Origin: Adineta vaga
Taxonomy: Eukaryota > Rotifera
Direction: 5' to 3'
Assembly (NCBI GenBank): GCA_021613535.1
Contig: CP075497.1
Location: forward strand, 4,464,001-4,528,000
DNA length: 64,000 nt
In this document: in pieces, positions 1-13,095 of the stretch
Layout: each line of letters starts with the position of its first letter
Position numbering within the stretch: the first letter of the stretch is position 1
Position numbers and translations under genes: made by a program
Notes under the pieces: model-generated
Told to the model about the DNA's origin: nothing
Database searches by the model: none
The model's input: only the letters and a program-made list of their open reading frames with translations

Positions 1-3000
1 AATCGAGAGAATATTACCGCTAAAGAAGTATCACCAATTAATGCTCTTGATGTCGCATTACTTATCTTTACTTTTAAATCACCATTTTTCAATCGAAAAT
101 TCATATCTTCAATATGTGTACGAAATGCTTGTATCCATCTATTTCAATAAAAGATACAAATGAATATATTTTCATAGTGAATTAGATCATTTGTTTCAAG
201 AAATCTTGCATAAATGATATTCTAGTGCAAGTCAAACTATAAGTTCGTAAAAACATACTGTCGAAGCCATTCATGTGACAAAGTTTTGATTCCTGTTCGT
301 CTTGGTTGTGTCAAATCAAGTTCCCATAACTTCCATGAATCCATTTCTGCATAAAAATGATCAAATGGATCTTGTAAACCACATTGATCGAATAGTTCTT
401 TAACGAATGGTCTAACAGAAAACAAAGAATTTTTTTACTAAAGAAATTCATAGAAGATAAAACATTTTTTTACCGAATTTGATCTCCACCTTCTAAATAC
501 CAAAAAATAAATTCACCAACAACGTCCATGCTCATTTTATTGAGAAAAGCTAATAAACGAAGATAAATGAAAATAAGTTCTACATCGTAAGTATCATAAA
601 AAAGTGGATTGAATTTTGTCAATTGTGTTAAAATTTTATCAATTAATGAATCTCGTGTTTGACCAGTTATTGAAACTGAACGAAAGTATTCATCAAGTTC
701 ATGTAAAACGGCAAATCTATCTTCGATCGAAGTAATCATTTCTAAACGTTGTAAGACATGAGCTGGAAATAAATCTTCATCACAAGTTTCAAGAAAAATC
801 TACGTTTAATCAGAGAAGATTAGTAAAAATTTGAAATGTTTTTGTAAATTAATTAACATACTTCAACTTTAATTAATGGATATTGTTCTGCAAACCAATT
901 CAATTCTACAAGTTTCTCAATGAATTGTAAAAATGTTGGAGAAAAGTCGCGTGGAGTTTTTCGACGTATTTCAATGGTTTGAGTTGCTTCATTAACGTAT
1001 GATGTAGATTCTTCGGGAACTGATGTTTGTTCATTTGTATATGGTGTTGCTGGTTTAGCACTAGGTGTTCGCACTGATTTAATTGGTGTTTGAGTTGATT
1101 TGATCGGTGAACCTGGTGTTCGTGGCGATTTAGTTGGTGAACCAGGTGTTTGAATTTGTTTTGTTGGTGAAGCAGGAGGAATTGTAGGTGAACGTCGCAA
1201 TGCTGTTTGACCAGTTGATCGAGTAGGTGCTCCTCTTGAAGCAATAGGTTTAGCAACTTCCTGGAGAAAAAAATTAAGTATTTTGAAAATAGTACATGTA
1301 GAGAATTTTGAAAGGACAAAGATTTACTTGACGTTTGCCTTTGGCTGTACTTGGTTCTTGTTCTGCTGGTGTATCTGGAGGCTGTTCAGTAGGTTGTTGA
1401 GCAAGACCAGTGAGTTGTTTCATATATTCACTTGGATCTTTTTGATTTTGTTTTTCTAAGCGATCAGCCATTTCATCATCATCAACACCAAGTTTCTTCT
1501 TCATCATAGCTTCCATCAATTCTCGCCATTCAGCTTCTTCATCCTATAGAACATGTTTTTGTGTCAATGAATGCTCTATACATATTATTATTCTGTTTAC
1601 CACTGGTTTATTTTCTTCTATTGCTTGTAATTGTTGATCTGATAATGCTGCTGGTTTCCATTCTTCTTGTTCTGATTTTTTAACCAGTAACGGATCGGGC
1701 CAAAGAAATTTCGTCTAAAAGTATGATATATTTTTCCGATAAAATTCACTTCTCTGTCTCTCTCTATTCCTTACCAAAACTGAATTGGGAACAGTTGTAC
1801 CGGGACCATAATGAGGACGTTGAAAAGGCAATGTAATCTTTTGCAAATTACTTTCTAATAATTTTTTCGCTTCAACTTTATCTTGTTCTAATTTAAGAAG
1901 ACGAATATCATCACTTGGATGAGATGATTGATAACGATATTCTTGCTGAATTTGAGATAATTTTTGTTCTCGATCATCATACATTTTCGATAAGGGATCT
2001 GAATTAGCTTCTTTCAATGAACGGAAGAATCCATTATCTTTGTCAATTATATATGGATCTGGTTCTAAATCAAATATGAAAATCATAACACTTCATTCGA
2101 ACAAGTAATTCTCAATTTTACTTGTCGGTGGTGGACCAAATAATTCTTCTTCCGTCATTTTGTACATATCTTCATCTAACATCTGAAGATTTTATAGTGG
2201 AAATAGAACTCATTGATAAAATAAATGACTTACTCCTTTCTTTGGTTCTTTTAGGAACATTTTCATATATTCATTGAATGCTTCTTTACGAACTTTTGAT
2301 GATATTTTATATTTTTTCGTTCGATGAAGTTTTCCTTCAGAAATTAGAGTTATTTCAGCATCGCGTTTTTCCAATTTTTCTAATTCCTTTTAACAACGAA
2401 ATATATTTTACGATTTCGCTCATTTATCGCCTACTTGATTTTTGCATTTTAGTTCTTCTGCTAGTTTCGCATGAAATGCAGCAAGTTCGGCATTCTCACG
2501 ATTCGTACTGATTGATCTAATTAGTTATTCGAAGAATTTTAAATGAAAAAATCTAATCGAAGAAACAAATTCTACATACATTTGATCAGCTTTATGAGCT
2601 TTCTTTAAACGAATGAGATCTTCAGATGACATACGAATCAATTGTGTTTCATCCGTTTCTTCTCGTTCTTTATTTTCTGGTTTTGTTGGTGTAAATTGCA
2701 TTGAAATTGTTTTGAAAACAATTGCTTTCGGTAAATCTTCATATCATAAATACAAAAGATCATCAGTATCTCTATTCTATTATTGAACTTACATGATAAA
2801 TGTGACATTTTATAAAGATGATCACCAATACCAATAATTAAATCTCCAGAATCATTGATAAAATGCAAGGAATGAATATTATCATGAATAATAATCATTC
2901 TAGAAAGAAATAAAACAAAATTATTCTAAGAAAAAGTCAAAGATTTATCTAAAACCTAATCAATTGATTATCTCCGTTCCAAATTCTTAATGTTCCATCT

Positions 3001-5711
3001 AGACTACTAGTAGCTAATAATTTCAATTTTGAACAACCTGATATTGCCGTTACTTTATCACAATGATCCTCTTCCGGTAGATGGTCATAACGTTCTATAA
3101 TAATATCAAATTTCAAGATTCAAAATTTTCATATGACAACAAATTACCATTATTATCTAAATTATAAAGCATTAATGAATGTGTTATTGTTGTTTCATCT
3201 CGAAAGGCAACAGCAAGTGAATTTCTCAATATTGTTAAATGAATCGGTGGTATAGCACAAAAGATTGAACGAGTTACTACAAGTGATTCCATAGCATAGG
3301 GAAATACTCGCCATATACGAATAATCAAATCTAAAATATTCACGAATAGATTGAAAAGTAACACAGAAAATATTTCATCATTACCAACACCACATGATAT
3401 AAGTTGATCAGCACTAGAATGAGAAATAACTTCAACAACTGGTCGAGTCGAATGCATCTAAATCAAAAACAATTCATTTTGTTTGTTTATTTGCTGACAA
3501 AATAAATTACACATACATCTAGTGCATAGTCAATTTCGCCAGTATCCCATTTTAATACAGCTACGCGACCATTACTTAATCCAGCAATCAATAAAGTTCG
3601 ACTAAAACCTCGAACACCAACTTGAATTAATTCACTACTTGATTTTGTTACTAAAGCTTTAAATGCTGGTTTTTCATTCATATTACCATTGGCAATATAT
3701 TCATATATAACCAAAGAATTAATTGTATCTAAATATACAAAAAATGATCTTCTTAATTAAGATTTCATATCTTTTTCTTTTTAGAAGACAAACATTCGGT
3801 AGCTTCGAACTGTTGAATGATTTTACATGGATTTAATGATGTATCTGCTTTTAAGATTCTAGTTCCATTACTGATAAATAATGTATCTAAAATTAGAAGA
3901 AATTTCTCAATCAAAATTTCTAAGAAAAAGAAAGAAGATTTTACTTTCAGCAATTGCATAAGCACATGATGTTGCTTGAAAATTTACATCATAGACCAGA
4001 CTTGTTAGAACATCACCTGTAGCACATGCAACTATTCGTACAGTTGAATCTTTACATAGAAGAACCGATCTAACAGGATAATCTGGATGTGTTGTACACA
4101 AGATTTTTAAAATTGGTGCTCTAATCAAATTGATTCAAATTTCTATTTTCTTATTCTTTCTTTTCTAACAAACCCGATAAAAGTTAAAAAATCACAATAA
4201 TGTTTTACACACCATAATTGTAAACATTTTGTTGATTTAACAATAAATTTCTCATAATTTAACGTCACATTCATTTCCGATATTGGTTCAGGAACATGAA
4301 TTCTAAATCCAATAAGATTTCATTTCCTCTTGTAATATATATATATATATAAATAACTTACACATCAACAACATCACCATATTCAAGACTCCATACACGA
4401 ATGGTTCGATCTTGACTACTAGAAATTAAATAAGGTCCAAATGGATGTTTACTTAAATATAATATTCGATCTTGATGACCAATATATGCATATAAAATAA
4501 ACCAACGATTATCCCAAACTTTAACTAATAAAACAAATAGAAATTAAATCTAAAATTATTTCCTTTCAAACAAACTTGATCCATCTCGACCAGCTGTAAC
4601 AAGAACATCACGTTGATCAATAAATATCATGGCAACAATCGGTCGAACATGTAAATCTTCTTTCTTATAGATAAGTCGTCCTTCTTCAGCAATATTATAT
4701 GTCTATAACAATGAAAACAAATTGATAAAATACTTGTTTTTCTTTTAAACAATAAATTTTCTTCGATTACCAAAACATCAAAATTAGCTGTAATAAATAA
4801 TCGTTGCATTGAACCATCTGTTTGTTCAGCAGCTAATATATTACAATTTAAATCAGATGAAACATTTTGACATTCAAATTTTGGAACAAGATGTTTTCGA
4901 TTAAAACGAAATAACCAAACCTTAACGTTGAATAATATTTTGATATTAATCTATATTTACTAATACATTATACGTACAGTAACACCTCCTTTTCCACATG
5001 TAAAAACGTCAGATGTTTTATCATTATAATTCAAATCAGTAATGTTATATTCACATGTTGATGTCGATAATACTTCAACATTTCCATTTAATACATGAAG
5101 TTCTTTTCCACCACGTGACCATGCAACAAATTCATCTTCATTTATACAATAGAATAATTCATCAAAATGAATATTAACTTTGAATTTTTTAGATATCCGA
5201 CCATCAGAATAATAAATACGAACAATTTGATCATGATCGACACTAACTATTTCCTATATTTACCATGCAATATATAATCGATGAAAATAAAATGTCAATA
5301 AAATACAGAAATCTTACATACTTTTTTCTTAATATTAAATGAAATACATTTTACTGTAATATCATGATTCATATTTCGAATAAAATGTAAACCATGAGAT
5401 CGTTCTATGTCTAAACATTCATCAATTAAACATCATATTACTAACTTATTTGCTGAGAATGTATCACAGGAGTGAACATATATTATACCTGTATCATCTG
5501 CACGTGCAACAGCATCAATCGTTCGTCGTATAGAACCTCGTAATAATCTCCACAAATATTGAGTACGATTTTCACCCCATTTCATCGGTGCTATAGATAA
5601 TTTCGTTCGATGTGTGCTATAATTTGATTGAGCACGAGATGCAGCTGGTGTGATATCATCAATTGTAGTTTGTGAATTTTCTTGAATTACATCACTTTCC
5701 TCGCTCATCAT
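1..5711 (-). CDS. WD40-repeat protein, WDR87/WDR97-like (3' part cut by window edge)
   Basis: A multi-exon minus-strand gene starts at an ATG at 5711 (MMSEESD; a further in-frame Met lies at 5738) and runs off the window start. Its first ~3 kb encode many WD40 blades, with repeated motifs such as SSQDRTIRVWSLE, AGRDGSI/KVWDN and SSLDGTLRIWNGDN. A segment reading SLHFINDSGDLIIGIGDHLY resembles the end of the propeller in WDR87/WDR97-type proteins. Downstream exons encode charged coiled-coil and low-complexity sequence, including a Pro/Thr/Ser-rich stretch with repeated GSPTKS-like units around 1050-1190, then a helical HEAT-like region (EFIFWYLEGGDQI, DPFDHFYAEMDSW) near the window start. Introns are short. 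Related proteins are axonemal or ciliary scaffolds; a ciliary role here is inference. The exact orthologue (WDR87, WDR97 or a CFAP WD protein) is not settled. Confidence 0.6.
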
Positions 5712-5942
5712 TGTTATTCTTTTGTTGATTTTAATCAATAAAATAAAAAATTCAATTTTTCACTTTTATTTCTTTCAGAACCAATCAATCATGGCAAAAT
5801 TGCCACCATTTACATTCAACATTCATAACTATTGCTAAGCAGCAAACAATATCAGAAGAAAAGAAAATTATATGTTGCACACACACATACAGTGAGAGAA
5901 AGAAAGAGAAAATTAGATTTGACATATACAAAATAATAATTA

Positions 5943-6709
5943 TTAAATTCGACCATTTTTATCTGATTTATCATGTTGTTGAACACGATATTTTTTATCT
6001 GTTGTACTTGTAACTATATCTGGTTTGAAATTCATATTCTAAAAGAAAAATAAAATACAATTCGTAAGAAAGAAACGAAATAATTTACTTGAATAAAAGC
6101 TTCTTTCTGTCTACTTTTAGGTTTTAATACTGAAGCAATCATTTCTTGTAATAGCTGAGCACCTAAAAACAGATACAAAATTTGAATGTTAGATTATCTT
6201 TCGAGAAAGAAATCTAACCTTTTTCTTCATCATAGTCTTCTTCATCGTCATCATTAGTATTCTGTTGAAGTCGAGTCTAAAATGATATGTACACATGAAA
6301 TTGAAATAATAGAAAATGAAAAATAACATTACGGGAATAGTATCGTGTTCATTATCTTTATTTTCTTTTCTTGCTGCAGCTAATTTATGGATACGTTTTA
6401 ATCTTTGTTGTACATCATCATTTGTCGATAGATTTTCATTACAACGATTACTGGATATTGATCGTAATGAAATTGCACTAAGAGCACTATTAATCGACGA
6501 TGTTTCATCAGCTTCTTCACAACGAAAAACTTTGATTTCATCTGATAATGATTCTATGTTTTCATACATATTGAATGTACGAAATGAATCATTCATTTTC
6601 ATTACTTCATTGAGAACTAGAAGAATAATATATAAAAAAAAAAACTTGTCCTATTAAGATTCTTTAGAAAATTATCATTACCTTTCGTTTGATTTGGATT
6701 GTTTGCCAT
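5943..6709 (-). CDS. Small acidic/polar protein of unknown function
   Basis: Five exons (6682-6709, 6333-6616, 6219-6276, 6089-6162, 5943-6038) join in frame to 179 codons plus stop, all with GT..AG junctions. The product begins MANNPNQTK, has a Ser-rich acidic N-terminal half (ESLSDEIKVF, SSINSALSAISLRSISS), then a basic helix (VQQRLKRIHKLAAARKENKD), an acidic run (TNDDDEEDYDEE), and a C-terminal helix (GAQLLQEMIASVLKPKSRQKEAF) before a basic tail. No signal peptide or membrane segment is visible. I do not recognise the family. It lies 230 bp upstream of the WD-repeat gene on the same strand, so the two could be co-transcribed. The consistent reading frame across five exons is the main evidence that it is real. 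Confidence 0.6.
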
Positions 6710-7985
6710 TCGAAGACAATTTCTTGATGTGTATGTCTGTCTAAAATGCAATCGGACAAATGTATGGATTAAAACAATGAATAGAAATGAATAGGACAAC
6801 CGTTACATGCCCTCTGTATATTGTTTTCTTTCATCTTTTTTTCCTTTCTGTTCTCTATATTCGCAGCTTGACGGCGGCGGCCGCGGCGGATGAAGGAAAA
6901 AAGTGACCAGCGTTTGTTTTTCGCTTTTTCTGTAAGGTAAGATAACATTTGATGTTTAGAAAAAACAAAATATCCCACACTTTTGTGAAGATCATTGAGA
7001 CATATGACAATTAGATGAATCAAAGACATGTTGAAAGAAACCAGATGGTTTTTTCATTCGCTTTCTTAATCAAATAAGTTTGTCAATATCTCTATTATAC
7101 GAATTAGCAAAAATTAAATATCCAATTTAACTTTTAAATTGGATATATATTTCAAACAATGATAAAAACATATGGTATCTTTTATATATTATTTCATCCA
7201 CATTCTGCGACATCGTCTCTATACGCTTGACTGTATATTTACGATAAGTTCATATATTTTTCTATTAGATGATCTTCTCGAATAGATGTTGTTTTAGCTA
7301 TAAGTATCGATATTTATAGTTCTCAATGCAGTTCAATATTTTATTTTATTTATTCGAATTCTAACAAGGTTTTAATCTATTAGAGAATGGATATTTGTAC
7401 TTGGCTCAACTATTTATTAATCATCTTCATTAGCGCGTAACAATTCCGATCGTTCATACGATTTAAAAATTTAATTTAATAATATTCTTATATTACTTAT
7501 GAATACTTTCTATATATTCAGTGTGATCTGGATAAAAATCTAAGCTACAGTTCTTCTCATGGTAGCTAAAACAAATTCTATGAATTATAATCATCTAGTT
7601 TGAATGTTTTATTCATCCGCACACATATATGAATATATGTACAGAAAACTACGTGAATCAAATAGCTAATAAACAAAACATAGAAATATTGATTGAGAAA
7701 TAGATAAGAAACAAAATCAAAATTATATTCACACATATGCACATCACCGGACGTATAGTTTTCATTAGAAGAGATTGAAAGAAAAGCGACTAGTGAAGTG
7801 CGACGATAATAATAACAGTAATAATCAAGTTTAACTGTTTCTATCACAAACAAGTCTTCAATATATATATATATGTATGTACAAGCACTACCGAAATAAA
7901 AACAAAATATGTAATAATGATAGATAAAATAGACAAAAAAATAGATCTCATCAAACATGCTTAATGGCGAGATTCTGGAAATAAA
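6710..7985. other. Intergenic region with a GC-rich patch and a hairpin
   Basis: No gene is visible. The first part, upstream of the small minus-strand gene, holds a strikingly GC-rich 19-bp patch at 6871-6889 inside otherwise AT-rich DNA. A perfect 13-bp inverted repeat lies at 7118-7146. The rest is AT-rich with (AT)n stretches, for example near 7860. Confidence 0.5.
7118..7146. repeat. Perfect 13-bp inverted repeat with 3-nt loop
   Basis: ATATCCAATTTAA at 7118-7130 is followed by a 3-nt spacer and its exact reverse complement at 7134-7146. It is intergenic. It may be a weak terminator, a protein-binding palindrome or chance in AT-rich DNA. Confidence 0.6.
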
Positions 7986-10723
7986 TTATTCGCTGTATTG
8001 ATTTTCTTTATTATTGTCATTTGATACGATCAATTGTTGATCATCAGATTTCAAGATGTCATATGTTGAATACCAGAGACGATTCGTTTGATCTTGCTGA
8101 CGAGTTATTAATGGAATTTTATTATTGACAGAATTTGTAGACCAATATAACCAGTACCAAAGAACAGTTCGAATTTTTCGAGTTGTTATACGTAAAATAC
8201 GTAAAGATTCAGCTAATTGTAAAACATCTAAATTTGAAAACACAAGAAATCCATTTTTTTATTTTGAATAGAATGACAAGATAAAGAATTTCACCTTTTT
8301 CATCAGGTAAACGTGGTTCACCGGTACGACATTTTTCTGTTGCATTCTCGATTTCTTGTCGTCGTCGATCTTGAACTGTATTGATTGCATTTAACCATTC
8401 GTCAAGAGTTTGTCCTGTTGCTTCAATATCTTGGATACTTATTCCTTCTTGAATTCGTTCATGTAAACGAATAATCTGATAGATAAAAAGGACGATTTTA
8501 TCATAAAGTTTTCAATACAATGAAATTTTCTTACTCGATTATATTCGTAATGATATTCGGCAATTAAACGATCAACACGTGATGGATTATTTGAGAGATT
8601 TGCAAAATTCGTATTGTTTATATCAGCAACAGATAAAGTAGATTTATGTAAAATTTGAATACCAATCTTCGATTCAGTCTAAACAATATATTGAAAAAGT
8701 AATACTCTATCTGTATTTTCAAAGTTATGTTTGCATCGAAAATGTGTGATACGATAATATTAAATTTTAAATTCAAACAGTAGATTAGTGTTACATATTC
8801 CTATAATCTGCAATTTTCTAACGGTAATTATTCCAATTCTGTCCTAGGATTTTTGCAAGTACCCGACTAACCATAAAACAACTTTTCAGAGATAACAATT
8901 CTTACTTCAGCATAGCTATCTCGTATGTAATTGAGTTGTTCGTAACATTTTTCGATTGCAATATCTAAACAATGAAATCATATCGGTACAAAAATAATCT
9001 ATCACAATAAATTCTTCACTTACGTAATGTGTTTGCGACACCAGTTCGTCTAAAATAAAAAGAAAACAGAGATTTTATTCATGATTATATAAACTACAAA
9101 ATTTTAATGAATTTAACAGATATTATTAAAACCATCGACAAAAGATAGATTGTTATTTGTGTACAACTGTTAGGTAAACAAAGTAAATGTGAAATAATCA
9201 AATACCTATTAGATCGATAGTAACTAAAGAAAAGATGATTTCTCAAAAAGATGTAATAGATATTAGTAGAAAACTTCATACCTCATTTCTTGACAAGAAG
9301 TAATAGGTGATGCTTGATTGGGATCGTTCATGGTCATTGTATCGTCTAAACTTAGATTTTATATCGAACTTTTCAAAATAAATCAATAATAACGTACGAG
9401 ATGATATGGGTATCATTGATAAATGTTGTCGAGAATGATTTTGTTGCTGATTTGAATTTATATCTTGAGACCATTGTTGATTAAAACCATTAATCAGACG
9501 AATATTTGTTGTAGGTAACGAAGATGATGAACTGGATGATGATAACGATTGTTGATTATGATTATTATGACGATTTCTACGTTCGTGAAATGTCGATGAA
9601 CCTGAACTACGTTGTAAACCAATTATCTGACGAAATTGTTGTAATGGAATGTTTTTTATTAGAGGATTCATTCCATTATGATCACTTTTATGTATTAGAA
9701 CTTGAACATCTTTTGGAGGATGATGTTGAATGGAACAATTATCTGTGTAATAGAGAAAAGAAAGAAATGAGTACAGGCGAAAGAAAGAGATCTGCTTTAC
9801 CTGGGATATTTCGTGGACAACCACTTTCAGAAAGTGTTGATGATAATGTCGATCTAGTTTGTCGTAATGGAAGTCTGCAAAAGAGAGATTTGTTTGATAT
9901 AAGTATAATTTGAAGAATAGAATTCTTGATAAAATTGTTAATAGAATGAAAAACTTCTCTCTGAGATTTGTATAGTATGGTGAAAGAGAAACGATCTATT
10001 TTATGATTAATATTTTAATGTAATTGCTTTCAGACGAGACATTTCATTCATACAAGTGTAATCTCGTGCACAGCTAGTTTAATAATGACAGATTTTAACA
10101 AAAAATTTAAATTATTCAGTAGTTCACTTTCAACACTGAGATATTCCTGTGAATTTAACATATATTTTATGAGACTCGGAAATTGAAAATAGAAATGAAT
10201 CTTAGAATAAAATTTCTTCATACAATAGATAAAGCCATCGACACTTATAAAACAATTTTTTTACCTTTTCATTTGTTGTATATAATGCATCTGTTGCTCT
10301 GTTTGTTCATGATTCATCCAAGATGTTTGTTGTTGTGGCATACATGTTGATATCATTCCATGTTGTTGTCGTTGATATTCATTATTTTCATCGATAATAC
10401 TCGATACCATTTCATTGAGATTAGCTGATCTATATGCATAATATTCTTTATTTTTATTAGCATTAAAATGTCTTCCTACTACCTCATTTCCGTTGGAAAA
10501 TGAACACTACTATTCAAAAACTTCTCTCCATTACCACTCGATGTTAAACCATAATGATCCATATGGCCGCTTTCATCTAAATTTCCTGTCGAATTCTGAC
10601 GTAAATATGCTCGTAGAAATCTATCATCAATCTAACGAATATAAATCTTATTCAATTATCCAAGAAAGAAGAATTTCTTACCATTGTTGCTGATGAAGAT
10701 GTTTGTAATGGCGATGATAACAT
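7986..10723 (-). CDS. MEIOC: MEIOC-like protein (meiosis-specific coiled-coil domain family)
   Basis: This multi-exon minus-strand gene starts at the ATG at 10723, with a TTTCAG splice acceptor 9 nt upstream that suits SL trans-splicing. The N-terminal half is low-complexity and Gln/Ser/Asn-rich (LSSPLQTSSSAT; runs of Ser near 9530). The C-terminal third carries the family's conserved block: IEKCYEQLNYIRDSYAETES, then LSNNPSRVDRLIAEYHYEY, then LDEWLNAINTVQDRRRQEI, then ATRK-like ITTRKIRTVLWYWLY. These match, in order, what I remember of vertebrate MEIOC (ECYEQ, NPSRVDRLIVD, HLEAIHxVQARRKDEI, VATRKTRTALW). Vertebrate MEIOC works with YTHDC2 to sustain meiotic prophase; that role is family knowledge. 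A ~225-bp intron (about 8680-8905) is longer than its neighbours. A divergent promoter is shared with UNC50. Confidence 0.75.
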
Positions 10724-11138
10724 ATTTCAATCTGAAAGAATGACAATATAGAACACTTTTTTCTCTTTTCTTTTTCTTTCCTTCAATTTTTTATGAATAT
10801 TTATAAAAGTAAAAAGAGAAAAAAATTCTTAGTGTAATGTATCCATAACAAACACAAAACATTGAAAACTAACAGAGAGTTAATTGATTTGAAAAACTGG
10901 AAAAATTCATTTAAATCCAACAAATAATTCTTTAGAAACATCGATGTACTTTCTCAAAGATTCAAATGAAGAAAATCGTTTTTATTTTACAAAGAAATTT
11001 CAAAGAAACTGAACACTTATTTCAAATGGATTTTAAGTGACATCTATTCATTTTTTCTATTCGTTCGTTCGATTGAAATATACATACGTAGACAATTGTT
11101 GATCAAAAAGAGAAATTAGCATTGTAATAAACAGAAAA
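10724..11138. promoter_or_regulatory. Divergent intergenic region between MEIOC-like gene and UNC50
   Basis: This 415-bp AT-rich spacer separates two divergently transcribed genes, so it must hold both promoters. A splice acceptor (AG at 10732-10733, minus strand) sits 9 nt before the MEIOC start. No TATA box or recognisable factor site can be asserted. Confidence 0.5.
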
Positions 11139-12333
11139 ATGTATGTTCCAATGTCACCTCCACCGGTAATTACTTCAAATAATACCACTACTTCAACGTC
11201 ATTAAATGTTGGAGATGGTTCATCATCAAATTCAATGTTTGATCGACATAGTGCAGCAGCAAAACGTTATAAATATCTTCGACGTTTATTGAAATTTCGT
11301 CAAATGGATTTTGAATTTGCTATATGGCAAATTATTCATTTATTCATAGCACCACAAAAAGTATTTCGTGCATTTCAATATCGAAAACGTATGTTTGTCA
11401 ATTCGAATGATACAAATTATTTAATTTGATTTTCTTCTCATTTTAAGAAACAAAAAATCAATGGGCAAGAGATGATCCAGCATTTCTAGTACTTCTGATG
11501 GTTTCTCTTGTCGGTAAGAATATTTACGAATGAAAATAGTTAAATTTGAAACTGACGTTTTTTTTTTCTTTTTTGAAAAATAGTTTCATCAATTATTATT
11601 GGACTTGTACTTGGAATGGGCTTTTTTGGTATTATCAAACTTGTTCTATGGGTGGTTTTAATCGATTGTGTCTTGGTTGGACTTTTGATATCGACGATTT
11701 ATTGGTTTGTTGATAGAGAGAAAGATAGAGAAGGTCTTCTAGAATTGCAATAGAAATCTAAATGAATATATTCAGATGTATAAATATTTTTTTCTATTGC
11801 AATTTTCCTTTTCCTTTTCAGGTATGTAGCTAATCGATATCTACTTGCAAATCCAAAATCAAATATCGATGTTGAATGGGCATATTGTTTTGATGTTCAT
11901 CTAAACGCTGTCTTACCTCTACTAACTATCCTACATATTGGTCAATTACCATTTCTCAACTGTTAGTTAAATATTCACTTTACAAATGAATTTAACATAT
12001 GAAATCGATTTTCTCTTTAGCATTTGCTACGAATACAGGATTTTTCTATTGTCTTTTCGGAAATACTGTATGGGTTATTGCAACTGGTTATTATGTTTAT
12101 ATATTATTTCTTGGCTTTAGTGGTAGGATGAAATTGAATGAAAATGTACTAATATTTGAATGAGATTCTTTTCTATTCTAGCACTTCCATTTCTTCGCAA
12201 TGTTCATGTACTTTTATATCCACTAACAGGTCTTTTTCTCGTTTATATTCTTTCAATTATTGTACAATGGAATTTTACACAAATGATCGTTTTGTTTTAT
12301 GAATATCGTGTCGGTCATAAACGATTACCATAG
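11139..12333 (+). CDS. UNC50: UNC50 homologue, Golgi inner-membrane protein
   Basis: Six exons (11139-11388, 11448-11513, 11584-11704, 11822-11961, 12021-12122, 12182-12333) join to 276 codons plus stop. The product matches UNC50/GMH1 throughout: KYLRRLLKFRQMDFEFAIWQ, then NQWARDDPAFLVLL, then VEWAYCFDVHLNA, ending in FYEYRVGHKR. Five or so hydrophobic segments follow the ~80-residue cytoplasmic N-terminus, as in the family, and length is close to the animal norm (~260). UNC50 is a multi-pass Golgi/ER protein needed for cell-surface delivery of nicotinic receptors in nematodes and linked to Arf-GEF recruitment (family knowledge). The N-terminal ~35 residues are a variable Ser/Thr/Asn-rich extension. 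Confidence 0.95.
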
Positions 12334-12621
12334 TCGAACATACACGTGTACAGTATTTTTGCCTTTTTTGCTCTAAGTGTTATTTATCATCTCTTACATT
12401 TCTTGTTTGGTTTTTTTTTGGTTGTTTTCATTTTGCGAAAAGAAAAGATAAATTGTGATCTTGGTCAATAGTCCAGATGAACAAATTTCTTTCAATAATT
12501 TTTTATAGATCTTTCTATCATTAATAATCGATGAGGTTTGAAAGCGATTGAGTCAATTTCGATATTTGAAGGATTTTTAGTTAACAAGTATAAATATATA
12601 CTAGAAAAAACGATGTAACGT

Positions 12622-12693
12622 GGTTCTATGGTGTAGCGGTTAGCACTTTGGACTTTGAATCCAGCGACCCCAGTTCAAATCTGGGTAGAACCT
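12622..12693 (+). tRNA. tRNA-Gln (anticodon TTG)
   Basis: A full cloverleaf is visible: acceptor stem GGTTCTA pairing with TAGAACC (7 of 7), a D-arm with GGTTAGCA, an anticodon loop CTTTGAA (anticodon TTG) on a TTGGA/TCCAG stem, and a T-arm CCCAG-TTCAAAT-CTGGG. No intron is present. A run of T follows within a few bases, the usual Pol III terminator. Confidence 0.95.
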
Positions 12694-12980
12694 CTTTTTT
12701 TTCTACTATATATTAGTAGATTTTTTCTTTCTTTCTTTCTTTCTTTCTCTTCTCACGATTTCCATTCGCTTAGACAAAAAAGAATGATACAAAACAAAAG
12801 GCAAATAAATAACTATGGAAAAAGAAAATGACGTCAGTTATCGCGTGTAGCCTTGCACAGAGAAGTAAACAAGAAATCGTAGTGTATTTCACCGATTTAT
12901 TCTTTGAAAGTGAGAATTTAGAATGTGATAAATTTATACTTTTCTACTAAATCTTTATCTTCGTTTAAGTTCTATCGTTC

Positions 12981-13054
12981 CTGTTCGAATTTTGATTACA
13001 AAGATGGGTGACCGTTCTATTCTATACGGTCTCTCCATCTAGAATATCGAACAG
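12981..13054 (+). other. Nested inverted repeats (potential two-stem RNA or DNA cruciform)
   Basis: CTGTTCGA at 12981-12988 pairs perfectly with TCGAACAG at 13047-13054. Inside it, GATGGGTGACCGT (13003-13015) pairs with ACGGTCTCTCCATC (13026-13039) with one bulge or mismatch. The element ends about 40 bp before the start of the DELE1-like gene, so it would lie in its outron or promoter. It has no tRNA signature. Function unknown. Confidence 0.5.
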
Positions 13055-13095
13055 TATTTTTCTTCAAACAAACAATTAATAGAAAGAATTTAGTC

